Source: Pseudomonadota bacterium
Lineage (GTDB): Bacteria; Desulfobacterota; Desulfovibrionia; Desulfovibrionales; Desulfovibrionaceae
Assembly: GCA_023390395.1 (NCBI GenBank)
Contig: JAEWCY010000190.1
Coordinates: forward strand, 1-5,100
DNA length: 5,100 nucleotides
Direction of reading: 5' to 3'
Of the stretch, positions 4,473 through 5,100 are shown piece after piece (position 1 is the first letter of the stretch; each line of letters opens with the position of its first letter). Made by a program: the position numbers and the translations under genes. The notes under the pieces were generated by a model, which was not told the DNA's origin, made no database searches, and saw nothing but the letters and a program-made list of their open reading frames with translations.

Positions 4473-5100
4473 ATGGCTGAGAGCAAACCCACGCCGCAAT
4501 CCACCTTCACCGGCCCCATCGTGGTCGACCCCATCACCCGGATCGAAGGGCACCTGCGGATCATGGTCGAAGTCGAGAACGGCAAGGTCAAGGACGCCTG
4601 GAGCTCTTCCCAGCTCTTCCGCGGCCTGGAAATCATCCTCAAGGGCCGCGACCCCCGCGACGCCCAGCACTTCACCCAGCGCGCCTGCGGCGTGTGCACC
4701 TACGTCCACGCCCTGGCCTCCACCCGCTGCGTGGACGACGCCGTCAAGGTCAACATCCCGGGCAACGCCCGCATGATGCGCAATCTGGTCATGGCCTCCC
4801 AGTACCTCCATGACCACATCGTCCACTTCTACCACCTCCACGCCCTGGACTGGGTGGACGTGACCAACGCGCTCAAGGCCGACCCGCAAAAGGCCGCCAA
4901 GCTGGCCGCCTCCGTGGCCCCGGCCCGGCCCGGCAACTCCGCCGAGGCCCTGAAAGCCGTCCAGGACAAGCTGAAAGCCTTCGTCGAGTCCGGACAGCTC
5001 GGCATCTTCACCAACGCCTACTTCCTCGGCGGCCACAAGGCCTACTACCTGCCGCCCGAGCTCGACCTCATCGCCACGGCCCACTACCTGGAAGCCCTGC
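4473..5100 (+). CDS. hynA: Periplasmic [NiFe] hydrogenase, large subunit, 5' part
   Basis: The frame is open from ATG 4473 to the right edge (209 codons plus one base), well under half of the roughly 550-560 residues usual for the family. This subunit holds the Ni-Fe(CN)2CO active site that splits H2. Seen here: DPITRIEGHLR at 19-29 with E25, the proton-gate glutamate of the D. fructosovorans enzyme; RACGVC at 70-75 with C72 and C75, the first Ni-binding pair; V74 and L122, the two residues lining the gas channel next to the active site; and the His-rich helix HDHIVHFYHLH at 113-123. There is no signal peptide, as expected, because this subunit is exported folded with the Tat-bearing small subunit. 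The C-terminal CxxC pair and the processed tail are beyond the window, as would be the maturation protease gene. Also called hydB or hynB in D. gigas and D. fructosovorans records. Confidence 0.96.
   Translation, partial: MAESKPTPQSTFTGPIVVDPITRIEGHLRIMVEVENGKVKDAWSSSQLFRGLEIILKGRDPRDAQHFTQRACGVCTYVHALASTRCVDDAVKVNIPGNARMMRNLVMASQYLHDHIVHFYHLHALDWVDVTNALKADPQKAAKLAASVAPARPGNSAEALKAVQDKLKAFVESGQLGIFTNAYFLGGHKAYYLPPELDLIATAHYLEAL

Noticed and set aside
4415..4480. Short ORF between the two hydrogenase genes overlapping the large-subunit start
   Set aside because: No ribosome binding site before its ATG, and no recognisable product.
1..5100. CRISPR array, tRNA, rRNA, insertion sequence or attachment site
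   Set aside because: No spaced direct repeats, tRNA-like cloverleaf, transposase frame or terminal inverted repeats were seen.

Overview
The window looks like chromosome of a sulfate-reducing deltaproteobacterium of the Desulfovibrio/Solidesulfovibrio type. The main reason is the right-hand end. The protein at 3454-4398 and the one beginning at 4473 match, as I remember them, the periplasmic [NiFe] hydrogenase of Desulfovibrio (Solidesulfovibrio) fructosovorans almost residue for residue, down to landmark positions such as E25, C72, V74, C75 and L122 of the large subunit. High GC content and third-position G/C bias fit this group. The genus call is from recalled sequence, not from a search.

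Layout, all genes on the + strand: (1) 1-333, the C-terminal part of a cysteine-rich protein resembling the C_GCAxxG_C_C redox family, cut by the left edge. (2) 334-537, a non-coding gap with several inverted repeats and a possible promoter. (3) 538-2142, a 534-residue membrane protein joining an N-terminal TIR domain, one transmembrane helix, a Pro/Ala-rich linker and a C-terminal FGE/SUMF1-type (C-type-lectin-fold) domain. (4) 2230-3090, a secreted M15-type peptidoglycan peptidase. (5) 3091-3453, a 363-base non-coding region with a weak terminator, a sigma70-type promoter and two strong leader stem-loops; the second is followed by a T tract just before the hydrogenase ribosome binding site. 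(6) 3454-4398, [NiFe] hydrogenase small subunit. (7) 4473 to the right edge, the first 209 codons of the large subunit.

The two hydrogenase genes form an operon for a Tat-exported periplasmic uptake enzyme that passes electrons from H2 to periplasmic c-type cytochromes. The maturation protease gene would be expected beyond the right edge. The TIR-FGE gene and the peptidase gene lie 87 bases apart and may be cotranscribed, but nothing shown here proves a shared job. The most unusual features are the TIR-transmembrane-FGE fusion, which is built like a trans-envelope sensor with a possible NAD-cleaving effector, and the terminator-like leader of the hydrogenase operon.
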